Source: Nocardia brasiliensis ATCC 700358 (GTDB lineage: Bacteria; Actinomycetota; Actinomycetes; Mycobacteriales; Mycobacteriaceae). Taken from it: 64,000 nt of DNA. Below, in pieces: positions 32,627-41,685 of the stretch (position 1 is its first letter; each line of letters opens with the position of its first letter). The translations under genes were made by a program, and so were the position numbers. The stretch spans positions 3,162,001-3,226,000 of the forward strand of contig NC_018681.1 in assembly GCF_000250675.2 (NCBI RefSeq), written 5' to 3'. The notes under the pieces were generated by a model. The model ran no database searches. It saw only the letters and a list, made by a program, of their open reading frames with translations, and was not told where the DNA came from.

Positions 32627-34510
32627 CTACCCGTAGGACCAGTGACCGCCGCCGGCCAGTTCCAGCCGGGTGTCGTGATGCTGATCGACGGTGCTGCGAT
32701 GCGCGGTGCTCACCAGGATCAGCTCGGGCAGCTCGGCGCGGATCAGGGTGTAGAGCGCGAACTCCAGGCCCTCGTCCATGGCCGAGGTCGCCTCGTCCAG
32801 GAACGCGGCTCGCGGGCGGATCAGCAGCAGTCGCGCGAAGGCGAGCCGCTGCTGCTCACCGGGGGACAGGATGTTCGACCAGTCGGCGTCCTCGTCCAAT
32901 CTTGTTGCCAGATGGCCGAGTTGGACCTTGTGCAGGGCGTCGGCGACAGTCTTGTCCGGCGCACTGTCCGGCGTCGCGGGATAGGTGACGGCCGCGCGCA
33001 ACGGGCCCAGCGGCAGGTACGGCAGCTGGGCGATAAACAGCGTGCCGGGGGTTTCCGGCTTGCCGACGAGACCGCCTGTGTAGGGCCACATTTCGGCGAG
33101 TGCGCGCATCAGAGTGGTCTTGCCGCTGCCGGACAGTCCCTTGACGACCACCGCGTCACCGGCGCGCAGGCGCAGGTTCAGGCCCTCGATCAGGATCGTA
33201 CCGTCCGGTTTACGCACCTCGATATCGGTGAGTTCCACTGTGTCGTCGGTGATCTGGACCGGCAGCGTCGGCAGCTTCCGGGCCTGTTCGCTCGCCGTCA
33301 CGAGACCGTCGAGCCGTAGCAGCGTGGCACGCAGCACCGCGAACTCGCTGTAGCTGTTGCGGAAATACGACAGCGCGCCTTGGATCTGGCCGAACGCCGT
33401 CCCGGTCTGCTGGACGTCGCCGAGTGTCAGTGTCCCGCTGAAGAAATGCGGTGCCTGCAGCAACCAGGGGAACACCACGGCCACCTCGCTGGCGGCCTGG
33501 TTCCAGCCGATGAACTGGGTGGTCAACCGGACCAGGCGGCGATAGACCAGCAGCACTTCGGCGAAAAGCGCCCGCAGACCCCGCTGTTCGGTCTGCTCGC
33601 CGCGATAGAACGCCACCCGTTCGGCGTTGTCGCGCAGCCGGACCAGGGCGTAGCGGAAGTTCGCGGTCACCGCCTGGTAGCGGAAGCCGAGGCCGATCAG
33701 CGGGCGGCCGATCCAGAACGCGACGGCGGTGACCACCAGCACGTACAGGTAGACCAGAAACACCATCGCCTTGGGAATCTCGACGCCGAAGAGGGTCAGC
33801 GTCCCCGACAGATCCCACAGGATTCTGGTGAACGACACCACCGACACCACCGAGGTGACCGCCCCGAGCGACAACGATCGCGCGCGGCCGGTCATCTCGG
33901 TCACGTCGTGCTGGATACGCTGATCCGGGTTGTCGATCGGCGCATCGATGAACCGGGTGCGGTAATAGGCCCGGCCGTCGATCCACTCGCTGGTCATCCG
34001 TTCGGTGAGCCAACGGCGCCAACGGATTTCGAATCGTTGCCCGAGATAGAAGTCCAGCTGGGTGCGGGCCACGTCGAGGATGCCGAGCACGGCGAAGACG
34101 AGCAGCGAGTGCCAGAACGCGTGCTCCGCGTCGGCCAGTGCGGCGTTGTCGCCGCGGCCGAGCGCCTCGGCGGCGTGCTGCAGGGCCGAGAACATGTCAT
34201 TGCCCTGGTAGGAGAGCAGGACCTTCACCCGGACCGAGAGCACGGCGATGATCAACAGCACGCCGGCGAGCGGGATCGTGCGCCGAGCTTCGCGCCCGCG
34301 GAAGAACGCGCCGGTGGTCCGCCGGAAGTGCCGGCCCCAGGTGGTGATCCGCAGCAGCACGGTGACGACGATCAGGAAGATCACGCCGGTGAGCGCGGAG
34401 GCGAGGAGCACCCACTGCGTGGACGCGACCAGTTCGTCGCTCCAGTCTCGTGACGCGTTCAGCTCGGCCTCCGATCGGGTCCCGCGAGGTCGGGTGCGTG
34501 CGTCGGTCAC
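32627..34510 (-). CDS. ABC importer, Rv1819c/BacA-SbmA-like, permease-ATPase fusion
   Basis: 627 residues. The N-terminal membrane domain (~40-410) has the SbmA/BacA-like plan and sequence blocks (YLGQRFEIRWRRWLTERM, NPDQRIQHDVTEMT); the C-terminal ATPase has Walker A GLSGSGKTT, signature LSPGEQQRLAFARL and Walker B AAFLDEATSA. The M. tuberculosis relative Rv1819c imports vitamin B12 and other hydrophilic compounds. I placed the start at a GTG preceded by AGGTGG; an in-frame GTG 12 bp upstream lacks a good ribosome site. It stands alone and is convergent with the MFS gene. Confidence 0.88.
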   Translation of the reverse strand: MTDARTRPRGTRSEAELNASRDWSDELVASTQWVLLASALTGVIFLIVVTVLLRITTWGRHFRRTTGAFFRGREARRTIPLAGVLLIIAVLSVRVKVLLSYQGNDMFSALQHAAEALGRGDNAALADAEHAFWHSLLVFAVLGILDVARTQLDFYLGQRFEIRWRRWLTERMTSEWIDGRAYYRTRFIDAPIDNPDQRIQHDVTEMTGRARSLSLGAVTSVVSVVSFTRILWDLSGTLTLFGVEIPKAMVFLVYLYVLVVTAVAFWIGRPLIGLGFRYQAVTANFRYALVRLRDNAERVAFYRGEQTEQRGLRALFAEVLLVYRRLVRLTTQFIGWNQAASEVAVVFPWLLQAPHFFSGTLTLGDVQQTGTAFGQIQGALSYFRNSYSEFAVLRATLLRLDGLVTASEQARKLPTLPVQITDDTVELTDIEVRKPDGTILIEGLNLRLRAGDAVVVKGLSGSGKTTLMRALAEMWPYTGGLVGKPETPGTLFIAQLPYLPLGPLRAAVTYPATPDSAPDKTVADALHKVQLGHLATRLDEDADWSNILSPGEQQRLAFARLLLIRPRAAFLDEATSAMDEGLEFALYTLIRAELPELILVSTAHRSTVDQHHDTRLELAGGGHWSYG

Positions 34511-34599
34511 ACTACTGCCCACCTGCGCTTATTCCGGGGATCCCGGCGATCGACGCGTTCGGCCCGCGCGGTGTCGGTGGGGCGGATTAGCCTCGGGGT

Positions 34600-34869
34600 A
34601 TGTGTCGAAACATCACCGCCCTCCGGGGGCTGGAACCCGCCGCGACACCGGAGGAGATCCAGGCCGCGGCATTGCAGTACGTGCGTAAGGTCGGCGGACT
34701 GTCCAGCATCTCCGCCACGACGAAACCGGCGGTCGACGCGGCCGTGGCCGAGATCGCGGCGATCACCACCCGGCTGCTGGATCAGCTGCCCGATCGCAAG
34801 GTCCCGCCGAAGTCGGTGCCGCCGCTGCGCAGGCCCGAGGTGCAGGCGCGGATCCGCGCGCGCGGCTGA
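34600..34869 (+). CDS. DUF2277 protein
   Basis: 89 residues. It begins MCRNITALRGLEPAATPEEI, the diagnostic start of DUF2277, with Cys2 immediately after the initiator Met, and ends in a basic tail. The fold is helical and resembles small DNA- or RNA-associated proteins, but no function is established. It stands alone between divergent and co-directional neighbours, followed directly by short GC-rich repeats. Confidence 0.88.
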   Translation: MCRNITALRGLEPAATPEEIQAAALQYVRKVGGLSSISATTKPAVDAAVAEIAAITTRLLDQLPDRKVPPKSVPPLRRPEVQARIRARG

Positions 34870-34933
34870 GTCCGCGAACCGCGGGCGGTCGAGTCCGCGA
34901 ACCGCGGGCGGCTGGGCCTGCGACCGCGGGCGG
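34868..34933. repeat. short GC-rich tandem repeat after the DUF2277 gene
   Basis: GAGTCCGCGAACCGCGGGCG occurs at 34868 and again at 34891, and a shortened third copy (CTGCGACCGCGGGCGG) ends at 34933. Each unit contains a small CGCGG palindrome, so the array could act as a terminator. Confidence 0.6.
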
Positions 34934-34967
34934 AGTGGGGTCCGGAAGCGATGTGGCGCCTGCTATC

Positions 34968-34982
34968 TTGAACGTCGTTCAA
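34968..34982. promoter_or_regulatory. BioQ-type operator of the biotin-uptake operon
   Basis: TTGAAC-GTC-GTTCAA is a perfect palindrome 19 bp before the bioY start and overlaps the expected promoter. Its core TGAAC-N3-GTTCA matches the site described for the TetR-family biotin regulator BioQ of corynebacteria and mycobacteria. This predicts repression by BioQ when biotin is sufficient. Confidence 0.8.
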
Positions 34983-35001
34983 GTCGCTAGCGGAGGAAAT
35001 C

Positions 35002-35586
35002 GTGGACGGTGTCGAGGACCCTCGGAGGTCGAGGGTCGGTATTTCCGCGCGGGACATGGCGCAGATCGCGGTCTTCGCGGCGCTGATCGCGGCGATGGGC
35101 CTGCCCGGCGCCATCACGGTCGGCTTCAGCGGTGTGCCGATCACGGTGCAGACGCTGGGCGTGATCCTGGCGGGTGCGGTGCTCGGGGCGCGCAAGGGTA
35201 CGGCCGCGGTGGTGGTATTCCTCGCGCTGACCATGATCGGACTGCCGCTGCTGTCCGGTGGGCGCACCGGATTGACGGCGATGGCCGGGCCGAGCGCCGG
35301 ATACCTGGTCGGCTGGATTCCCGCCGCGCTGGTCATCGGGCTGCTGACCGCGCGCATTCTGCCGAAGTACCCGCTCGTGCTCGGGCTGCTGATCAACGCG
35401 CTCGGTGGCATCGTGGTGATCTACCTGTTCGGCACCCTCGGCCTGCTGCTGCGGACCGACCTCGACGTCCGGCACGCGATCACGACCAACTTCGCGTTCA
35501 TTCCCGGCGACCTGGCCAAGGTCGTCGTCGCCTCGATCGTCGCGAAGGGCGTGCATCGCGCGTACCCCGGGCTGATTCGTGCGTGA
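35002..35586 (+). CDS. bioY: biotin transporter substrate-binding component BioY
   Basis: 194 residues, six membrane helices. GVPITVQTLGVILAGAVLG, GLTAMAGPSAGYLVG and FIPGDLAK are the conserved BioY blocks for biotin binding and contact with the energy-coupling unit. Start GTG with GCGGAGGAAATC immediately upstream. It opens a six-gene operon that also encodes the ATPase and the T component, giving a complete ECF-type biotin importer. Confidence 0.95.
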   Translation: MDGVEDPRRSRVGISARDMAQIAVFAALIAAMGLPGAITVGFSGVPITVQTLGVILAGAVLGARKGTAAVVVFLALTMIGLPLLSGGRTGLTAMAGPSAGYLVGWIPAALVIGLLTARILPKYPLVLGLLINALGGIVVIYLFGTLGLLLRTDLDVRHAITTNFAFIPGDLAKVVVASIVAKGVHRAYPGLIRA

Positions 35587-36700
35587 TCCGGGGCTCGGTG
35601 GCTCCGGCGCCCGGCCCGCCATCGAATTCGTCGGCCGCACTTACACTTACGCCGAACTGGACCGGGCGATCGAGCAGTGGATCGAGCAGCACCCCGGCGC
35701 GACGAGCTACGACGCGTCGGCGCTCGACGTGCCGGACGCGCTGATCTGCGTCTGCGCGGCCGCACGGCGTGGCGTGCCGGTGTTCGTAGAGAACCCCGCG
35801 GCTCGCCCGGCGCGAACCGATCTTCCCGCCTCGGCCTTTCTGCTGGTGACGACCTCCGGCTCGACCGGCCGGCCGCGGCCGCTCGCCAGGACCGCCGCGT
35901 CCTGGTACGACAGCTTTCCGGCGTTCACCGCGATCACCGGCGTCACCGCCGCGGATCGGGTGCTGCTCACCGGCCCGCTGTACGCGACCATGCACCTGTT
36001 CGGCGCGTTGCACGCGCTGTGGCTGGGCGCCTGTGTCACCGACGATCCGGCGCGGGCCACGGTGGTGCACGCGGTGCCCGCGGTGCTGCGCGAGGTGGTG
36101 GGCCGCGCGCCCGCGCTGCGGACGGCGATCGTCGCGGGGATCGCCCTGGACGACGGTGCCCGTGCCGCGGCGGCGGGGCTCGAGCTGATCGAGTACTACG
36201 GCTCCGCCGAGGTGTCGCTCGTCGCGGCCCGCCGGGTGCCCGAGCCGCTGCGCCTGCTCGACGGCGTCGAGGCCGAGATCCGTGCCGGACTGCTGTACGT
36301 GCGCACGCCGTATCGGGTGCTCGGCGCGCCGGAATGGTTCGGCGTCGGCGATCTCGCGGAACTCGGACCCGAGCGCGAGCTCACGGTGCGGGGCCGGGGC
36401 GAGTCCGCGATCAACGTGGGCGGCACCACCGTGCTCGCGGAGGATGTCGAGCGGGTGCTCGGCGCGATCGACGGGGTGGCCGCCGTCGCGGTGATCGGTG
36501 CACCGCATGCCGTTCTCGGCGAGATCGTCACGGCCGCAGTACAACTCGACGGTGATGTGGGCATCGGTGCGGTGCGCGCGCACGCCCGCCGGGTGCTGCT
36601 GAAAGAGGCGATGCCGCGGCGCTGGGTGCCGCTGCCCGCGTTGCCGCGCACGGCTAGTGGCAAGGTGGCTCGGGGTGAGCTGAAAGACTTGCTGGCATGA
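35579..36700 (+). CDS. short acyl-CoA ligase-like AMP-forming enzyme
   Basis: 373 residues, shorter than usual (500+), because the N-terminal subdomain is abbreviated. The P-loop TTSGSTGRPR, the ELIEYYGSAEVS motif and the C-terminal GRGESAINVGG and GKVARGELK with the catalytic Lys are present. Start GTG overlaps bioY by 8 bp. In Bacillus a ligase (yhfT) and a thiolase (yhfS) are likewise clustered with bioY under biotin control. The enzyme may activate pimelate or another biotin-related acid; this is inferred from context. Confidence 0.85.
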   Translation: MRDPGLGGSGARPAIEFVGRTYTYAELDRAIEQWIEQHPGATSYDASALDVPDALICVCAAARRGVPVFVENPAARPARTDLPASAFLLVTTSGSTGRPRPLARTAASWYDSFPAFTAITGVTAADRVLLTGPLYATMHLFGALHALWLGACVTDDPARATVVHAVPAVLREVVGRAPALRTAIVAGIALDDGARAAAAGLELIEYYGSAEVSLVAARRVPEPLRLLDGVEAEIRAGLLYVRTPYRVLGAPEWFGVGDLAELGPERELTVRGRGESAINVGGTTVLAEDVERVLGAIDGVAAVAVIGAPHAVLGEIVTAAVQLDGDVGIGAVRAHARRVLLKEAMPRRWVPLPALPRTASGKVARGELKDLLA

Positions 36701-37824
36701 ACCGTCGACCCGTCCTCGTCGCGCCGCGGCGCACACCGATCGGCAACGCCGGGCACGGGTTCGCCAGCCTGACCACGACCGATCTCGCCGCGCCCGTCCT
36801 GCGGGAGGTGCGCTCGACCTTGCGCGCGGCCGGAGTCGACGCGGAGATCGACGACGTCGTGCTCGGTAATTGCCTAGGGCCGGGCGGCGATCCGGCGCGG
36901 ATCGCCGCGCTGGCCGCCGGACTCGGCACCGAGGTCCCCGGCGTCACCGTCGACCGGCAGTGCGGGTCCGGGCTGGACGCGGTGATGCAGGCGGCGCTGC
37001 GGGTGCAGAGCGGGGGCGAGGAGCTGATCCTGGCCGGCGGTGTCGAGTCGGCGAGCACCGCGCCGTGGCGGTTCTGGCCGCCGGCCGGGGACGCCGAACC
37101 GGTGCGCTACACCCGTGCGCCCTTTGCGCCGCAAGGCTTTCCCGACCCTGACATGGGGTCTGCGGCCGACGATCTCGCCCGCGTGCGCGGGATCAGCCGC
37201 GAGCGGCAGGACGCCTACGCGGCGCGGTCGCACAGCGCGGCCGCGGCCGCGGACTTCTCGGCCGAACTCGTGCCGATCGGCGACGTCCGGCGCGACGAGC
37301 GAATCCGGGCGGGCCTGACCGTAGCGCGACTCGCGCGGCTGCGCCCGAGTTTCGGCGCCGATGGCACGGCCACCGCGGGCAACTCGTGCGGGATCTCCGA
37401 CGGGGCCGCGGTGGTCGCGGTCACCACCGAGGCGGTGGCGGCGGGGTTGCCCGCGCTGCGGGTCCTCGGGTCCGCGGTGGCCGGGTCCGATCCGGCCCAT
37501 CCCGGGCTCGGTCCGGCGCCCGCGATCCGGAAGCTGTTGCGGCGCACCGGTGTCGGTGTCGCTGATCTCGGGATCGTCGAGATCACCGAGGCATTCGCGT
37601 CGGTGGTGCTGGCGGTATCGGACGAGCTCGGCCTCGACGAAGCGACGATCTGCCCGCAGGGCGGGGCGATCGCGATGGGTCATCCCTGGGGCGCGTCCGG
37701 CGCGATCCTGCTGGTGCGATTGGCGACTCAGATGCTGCGCCCGGACGGTCCGGCGCTCGGCCTGGCCGCTTGCGCGATCGGCGGCGGGCAGGGGATCGCG
37801 ATGCTGGTGGAGCGGGTGGCATGA
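36697..37824 (+). CDS. thiolase (acetyl-CoA C-acetyltransferase family)
   Basis: 375 residues. The acyl-accepting Cys89 lies in DRQCGSGLDAV; the later motifs ITEAFASVV, GGAIAMGHPWGASGA (active-site His) and the second Cys in CAIGGGQGIA are intact. It is coupled to the ligase by an ATGA overlap and to bioM by another. Context (YhfS-like) suggests cleavage or formation of a 3-ketoacyl-CoA connected with biotin precursor supply rather than general beta-oxidation. Confidence 0.88.
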   Translation: MNRRPVLVAPRRTPIGNAGHGFASLTTTDLAAPVLREVRSTLRAAGVDAEIDDVVLGNCLGPGGDPARIAALAAGLGTEVPGVTVDRQCGSGLDAVMQAALRVQSGGEELILAGGVESASTAPWRFWPPAGDAEPVRYTRAPFAPQGFPDPDMGSAADDLARVRGISRERQDAYAARSHSAAAAADFSAELVPIGDVRRDERIRAGLTVARLARLRPSFGADGTATAGNSCGISDGAAVVAVTTEAVAAGLPALRVLGSAVAGSDPAHPGLGPAPAIRKLLRRTGVGVADLGIVEITEAFASVVLAVSDELGLDEATICPQGGAIAMGHPWGASGAILLVRLATQMLRPDGPALGLAACAIGGGQGIAMLVERVA

Positions 37825-38501
37825 GTCAGATTCGGTTCGAGAAGGTCGGGCACGCGTTCGGTGAGCGAAAGGTGTTGCGCGGCATCGACCTGTGCATCAC
37901 CGAGCGCCGGGTCGGCATCATCGGGGCGAACGGGTCCGGCAAATCGACGCTGGCCCGCATGATCAACGGCCTGCTCACACCGACCTCGGGCACGGTGACG
38001 GTGGACGGCGTCGACGTCGCGCGCAAGGGCGCGCAGGTGCGGCGCAAGGTCGGTTTCGTGTTCACCGATCCGGACACCCAGATCGTGATGCCCACGGTGG
38101 CCGAGGATCTCGCGTTCTCGCTGCGCCGATCCGGCCTGAACAAGGCGGAGGTGGCGGCGCGCGTCCAGGAGATGCTGGTGCGCTTCCGGCTCGATCAGCA
38201 TGCCGATCATCCCTCGCACCTGTTGTCCGGCGGGCAGAAACAACTGCTCGCGCTGGGCGCGGTGCTGATCCGCAGGCCGGAGGTGATCATCGCCGACGAA
38301 CCGACCACGCTGCTCGACCTGCGCAACGCGCGGGTGGTCGCCGCCGCGCTGGACGCGATGGACCAGCAGGTGATCGTGGTGACCCATCAGCTCGCGCTGC
38401 TGGAGGGTTTCGAGCGGGTCATCGTGATCGACGACGGTCTGGTGGCGTTCGACGGAACCCCCTCGGCCGCGGTGCCCGCTTACCGGGCGCTGGTCGAATG
38501 A
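37821..38501 (+). CDS. bioM: energy-coupling factor ATPase BioM
   Basis: 226 residues. Walker A GANGSGKST (35-43), Q-loop VFTDPDTQIVMPTVAEDL with the Q-helix-like region typical of ECF ATPases, signature LSGGQKQLL, Walker B VIIADEPTTLLDL and switch His in VVTHQ. The single ATPase would act as a homodimer. ATGA overlap with the thiolase gene. With BioY and BioN it forms the biotin importer. Confidence 0.92.
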   Translation: MSQIRFEKVGHAFGERKVLRGIDLCITERRVGIIGANGSGKSTLARMINGLLTPTSGTVTVDGVDVARKGAQVRRKVGFVFTDPDTQIVMPTVAEDLAFSLRRSGLNKAEVAARVQEMLVRFRLDQHADHPSHLLSGGQKQLLALGAVLIRRPEVIIADEPTTLLDLRNARVVAAALDAMDQQVIVVTHQLALLEGFERVIVIDDGLVAFDGTPSAAVPAYRALVE

Positions 38502-39100
38502 TCGGTCTGTACCGGCCCGGGGACTCACTGCTGCACCGGTTGCCCGCGGGCGCGAAACTGCTGTTGCTCATCGCGGCGATCGTCGCGGCAACGGTGTTGC
38601 TGCGCAGTCCGATTCAGGTCGGTCTCGGCGCGCTGGCGGTGGCCGGATTGTTCGCGCTGGCGCGCATTCCGTGGCGCGTCGCGGTGGCGCAGCTGCGACC
38701 GGTGGTGTGGATGCTGTTGATCATCGCCGTCTTCCAGGTGCTGATCACCTCACCGGCGCGGGCGGTGGTGGTGTGCGGCGTCCTGTTGATCTCGGTGGCG
38801 CTGGCGGCGTTGGTCACCCTCACCACCCGCGTGACCGATCTGCTCGACACCGTGACCCGGGCGCTCGGCCCGCTGCGCCGGATCGGCGTCGACCCGGAAC
38901 GGATCGGACTGCTGCTGGCGCTGGCCATCCGCTGCGTGCCGTTGCTGGCCGGGATCGTGTCCGAGGTGTCCGAGGCGCGCCGGGCGAGAGGTCTGCAATG
39001 GTCGATGACGGCCCTGGCCACGCCGGTGCTGGTGCGGGCATTGCGCACCGCCGACGCCATGGGCGAGGCACTGGCGGCGAGAGGAGTGGACGATGAGTGA
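38498..39100 (+). CDS. bioN: energy-coupling factor transmembrane protein BioN
   Basis: 200 residues, about five helices. The cytoplasmic coupling motif EARRARGLQ near residue 160 matches the Ala-Arg-x signature of T components that grip the ATPases. ATG overlaps the bioM stop. It links BioM to BioY in the membrane. Confidence 0.9.
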   Translation: MIGLYRPGDSLLHRLPAGAKLLLLIAAIVAATVLLRSPIQVGLGALAVAGLFALARIPWRVAVAQLRPVVWMLLIIAVFQVLITSPARAVVVCGVLLISVALAALVTLTTRVTDLLDTVTRALGPLRRIGVDPERIGLLLALAIRCVPLLAGIVSEVSEARRARGLQWSMTALATPVLVRALRTADAMGEALAARGVDDE

Positions 39101-40481
39101 GCTGCTCGCCGCGCGGATCGAACGCCGCGCCGCCGCGGCCCCGGCGACCATCGCCGTCGAATCCGGCCAGGAGCGCGTCGGTTACGGCGAGTTCTGGGAG
39201 CGGGTCACCCGCACCGCGGCCGGACTGCACGGCATGGACCGGGTTGCCGTCCTGCCGACGTCGGATGTCGAATCGCTGGTGGTCGTGACGGCCGCCTGTC
39301 ACTGCGGCGTGAGTGTGGTGCTGCTGCACCGGCACCTGATGCCCGGCCAGCTGGCGACGGTGCTCGAACTCGCGCGGCCCGGCGCGGTGGTCGCCGCGGC
39401 CGGGCAGCACCGGCGATTGCGGAAGATGGGCTTCGACGGTCCCGTGCGGACGGCCGCCGAACTGGCGGGGACGGGCCCGTCGGGCCGGGCGCGCCCGGAC
39501 GCGGAATTGCTGGTCGGTATCACCTCCGGCACCACCGGCGCGCCGAAACTGTTCGTCCGCGACCAGAACTCGTGGGCCACCACCCTCGACCGCTCCGACG
39601 CCACCTTCGACATCGGCACCGGTGACCGGGTCGCCGCGCCCGGCGTGCTCGACCACACGCACTTCCTGTACGGGGCGCTGCACGCGCTCACCCGGGGCGC
39701 GACGGTGGACCTGCGGCCGGTCATGACCGCGCTGAACGACGGTGCGACCCATCTGTATTCGGTGCCGACCATCGCCTGGGACGTAGTGCGCTCCGGTACC
39801 GGCCCGCTGCCCGGCGTCCGGGAGGTGCTGTCCTCCGCGGCCCGCTGGCCGCGGCCGGGCAGGCAGGCGCTGCAAGCGGTGCTGCCGAACGCGGAACTCG
39901 TGCACTTCTACGGCGCGTCCGAGCTGAGCTTCGTGTCGTTCGATCGCGGACTCGGTGACACCGACGAGAATTCGGCCGGTGAGCTGTTCGACGGCGTCGA
40001 CGCGGAGATCAGGGACGGCCTGGTGTTCGTGCGCAGCGACATGCTCTTCGACGGCTATCTCACCGCGGACGGTATCGCCGGTGGCCCGGTGGGCGGCTGG
40101 ATGACGGTGGGCGACCGCGGCGCGGTGCGGGGAAATCGCCTGCGGCTCTTCGGTCGCGACAGTGAGATGCTGATCCGGGCGGGACTCAATGTGGAGCCCG
40201 CCGCCATCGAGGCGGCGCTCACCGCGCTGCCCGGGGTGGCCGAGGCCGCCTGTATCGGTATCCCCGATGCCCGGATGGGGGAGGCGCCCGCCGCCGCGAT
40301 CGTCGTCGGCGCGTCCGCCCCGAGCCTGGACGAGATCTGGCGGCATCTGCGCACGACGTTGCCCAGCCCCAGTATTCCGGTGCAGGTCCGGGTGCTCGAC
40401 AGCTTGCCGCGCACACCGCGCGGCAAGCTCGACCGTCAGGTTCTCGCGAAAATCTTTGTACCGCAAGGCGATGCCGACTAG
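39093..40481 (+). CDS. AMP-dependent acyl-CoA synthetase/ligase
   Basis: 462 residues. P-loop ITSGTTGAPK, aromatic motif LVHFYGASELS, hinge and adenylate motif GRDSEMLIRAGLNVEP and the catalytic Lys in RTPRGKLDRQ. It overlaps bioN by 8 bp and ends the biotin operon; its stop overlaps the convergent membrane protein gene. It is paralogous to the first ligase of the operon (both have YGS/ASE-L/V-S motifs) but longer. Likely substrate: a free carboxylic acid linked to biotin synthesis. Confidence 0.87.
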   Translation: MSELLAARIERRAAAAPATIAVESGQERVGYGEFWERVTRTAAGLHGMDRVAVLPTSDVESLVVVTAACHCGVSVVLLHRHLMPGQLATVLELARPGAVVAAAGQHRRLRKMGFDGPVRTAAELAGTGPSGRARPDAELLVGITSGTTGAPKLFVRDQNSWATTLDRSDATFDIGTGDRVAAPGVLDHTHFLYGALHALTRGATVDLRPVMTALNDGATHLYSVPTIAWDVVRSGTGPLPGVREVLSSAARWPRPGRQALQAVLPNAELVHFYGASELSFVSFDRGLGDTDENSAGELFDGVDAEIRDGLVFVRSDMLFDGYLTADGIAGGPVGGWMTVGDRGAVRGNRLRLFGRDSEMLIRAGLNVEPAAIEAALTALPGVAEAACIGIPDARMGEAPAAAIVVGASAPSLDEIWRHLRTTLPSPSIPVQVRVLDSLPRTPRGKLDRQVLAKIFVPQGDAD

Positions 40482-40870
40482 TCCGACCATTCGGTAAGCG
40501 TCAGCACCAGTACCGCCACGGCGAGCAGAGCGACCGCGAACACGTCTATCCGGAAGACGCGCTTGGTCGCGGCGGTCAGTTCGCGCAGGCCGATGCTCAT
40601 GGCCAGTGCGAGAAAGCTGGTCATGCTGATGCCGACCGCGATCATGGCGGCGACCTGGATCGACGCCAGGAACGCCGCGGCGATGGTGCCCGCACCGATC
40701 ATCGCGAGCAGCAGCGCGCGATGCCGCAGCAGCAACTCCAGGTCGCGGGAACCGGCGCGCGTCCCGTACATCGCGGCCGCCCGGCGCGGGGCGAACGCCA
40801 CGGTGCCGGGCAGCAGGTGAATCACCCCGATCACCACCAGCGCCGCCCGCGCGACATACTCGAATCCCAT
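40478..40870 (-). CDS. small four-helix membrane protein
   Basis: 130 residues with four hydrophobic segments (about 5-25, 50-68, 72-92, 108-126) and a basic loop AFAPRRAAAMYG after the first. No catalytic motif is visible. The start at the second ATG is preferred because AAAGG lies about 12 nt upstream and the hydrophobic segment then starts at once; the longer frame adds 13 charged residues. Divergent from the AraC regulator, so perhaps its target. Confidence 0.65.
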   Translation of the reverse strand: MGFEYVARAALVVIGVIHLLPGTVAFAPRRAAAMYGTRAGSRDLELLLRHRALLLAMIGAGTIAAAFLASIQVAAMIAVGISMTSFLALAMSIGLRELTAATKRVFRIDVFAVALLAVAVLVLTLTEWSD

Positions 40871-40911
40871 TTCCGGCCCGCCTTTCCCGACGATTTCGCT
40901 GTCGTGCAAGC

Positions 40912-41682
40912 ATGGCGATCATGGACGGTGCGCCACTTCCAGAAACGAGCTGTCTTGCGCCCGCGACCGTATGGTTGTGGCCGGGCCACGCGGTCTACCG
41001 CGGCCCCTCGTTACAACTCGACGCGCACAGCGGCTCGGTGCACTGCCTCGCGGTCGGCCTCGACGCACCGTTCACCCTGTACGTCGACGGAATCTCGAAA
41101 GTCGTTCGCACCGCGCTGATTCCGCCGCGCCGAGCACATCGGCTGGTCGCGCGCGGCGCGCGGATGCTGTTCTGCTACATCGATCCGACGTCGCCGCACG
41201 CGAAGTCGTGCCGGGACCGGATGACCGCGAGCGCGGCCGCGATCGGCCTGGCGCACAGCAACGAACACGACCTGCTCACCCTGGCCGCGCAAGCGGAGTT
41301 CGACCCGGTCGCCGCGATCGAACTGGCCTGTGGTTCCCGTAGATCCGCGGTGGACCCCAGGATCGCCGAGGCCGCCGCGGCGCTGCTGGCGCACCCGGCC
41401 GGAGCGAATTCGGCGGGCGAACTGGCCGCGGCGGCCCACCTTTCGACCTCCCGCTTCCTGCACCTGTTCGCCGCCCAGTCCGGTACCAGCTTTCGCCGCT
41501 ACCGGCTCTGGGCGCGCATCCTCTCGGTCGGGCGCGCCGTGGCCAAGGGCGCGGACCTGACCACCGCCGCCATCGAAGCGGGCTTCGCCAGCCCGTCGCA
41601 CCTCACCGACACGTTCCACACCATGTTCGGTCTCCCGCCGTCGCGTCTGCTGCCCGGGACGCGACTGGTCGTGCTCGACTGA
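40912..41682 (+). CDS. AraC-family transcriptional regulator
   Basis: 256 residues. The N-terminal half (1-~130) is a cupin-like sensing domain; the C-terminal half has two helix-turn-helix units (SAGELAAAAHLSTSRFLHLF and TAAIEAGFASPSHLTDTF, followed by the FGLPPS end motif) diagnostic of AraC/XylS. No ribosome site precedes the first ATG, so a leaderless start or use of the ATG nine bases later is possible. It probably controls the divergent small membrane protein. Confidence 0.85.
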   Translation: MAIMDGAPLPETSCLAPATVWLWPGHAVYRGPSLQLDAHSGSVHCLAVGLDAPFTLYVDGISKVVRTALIPPRRAHRLVARGARMLFCYIDPTSPHAKSCRDRMTASAAAIGLAHSNEHDLLTLAAQAEFDPVAAIELACGSRRSAVDPRIAEAAAALLAHPAGANSAGELAAAAHLSTSRFLHLFAAQSGTSFRRYRLWARILSVGRAVAKGADLTTAAIEAGFASPSHLTDTFHTMFGLPPSRLLPGTRLVVLD

Positions 41683-41685
41683 GCG

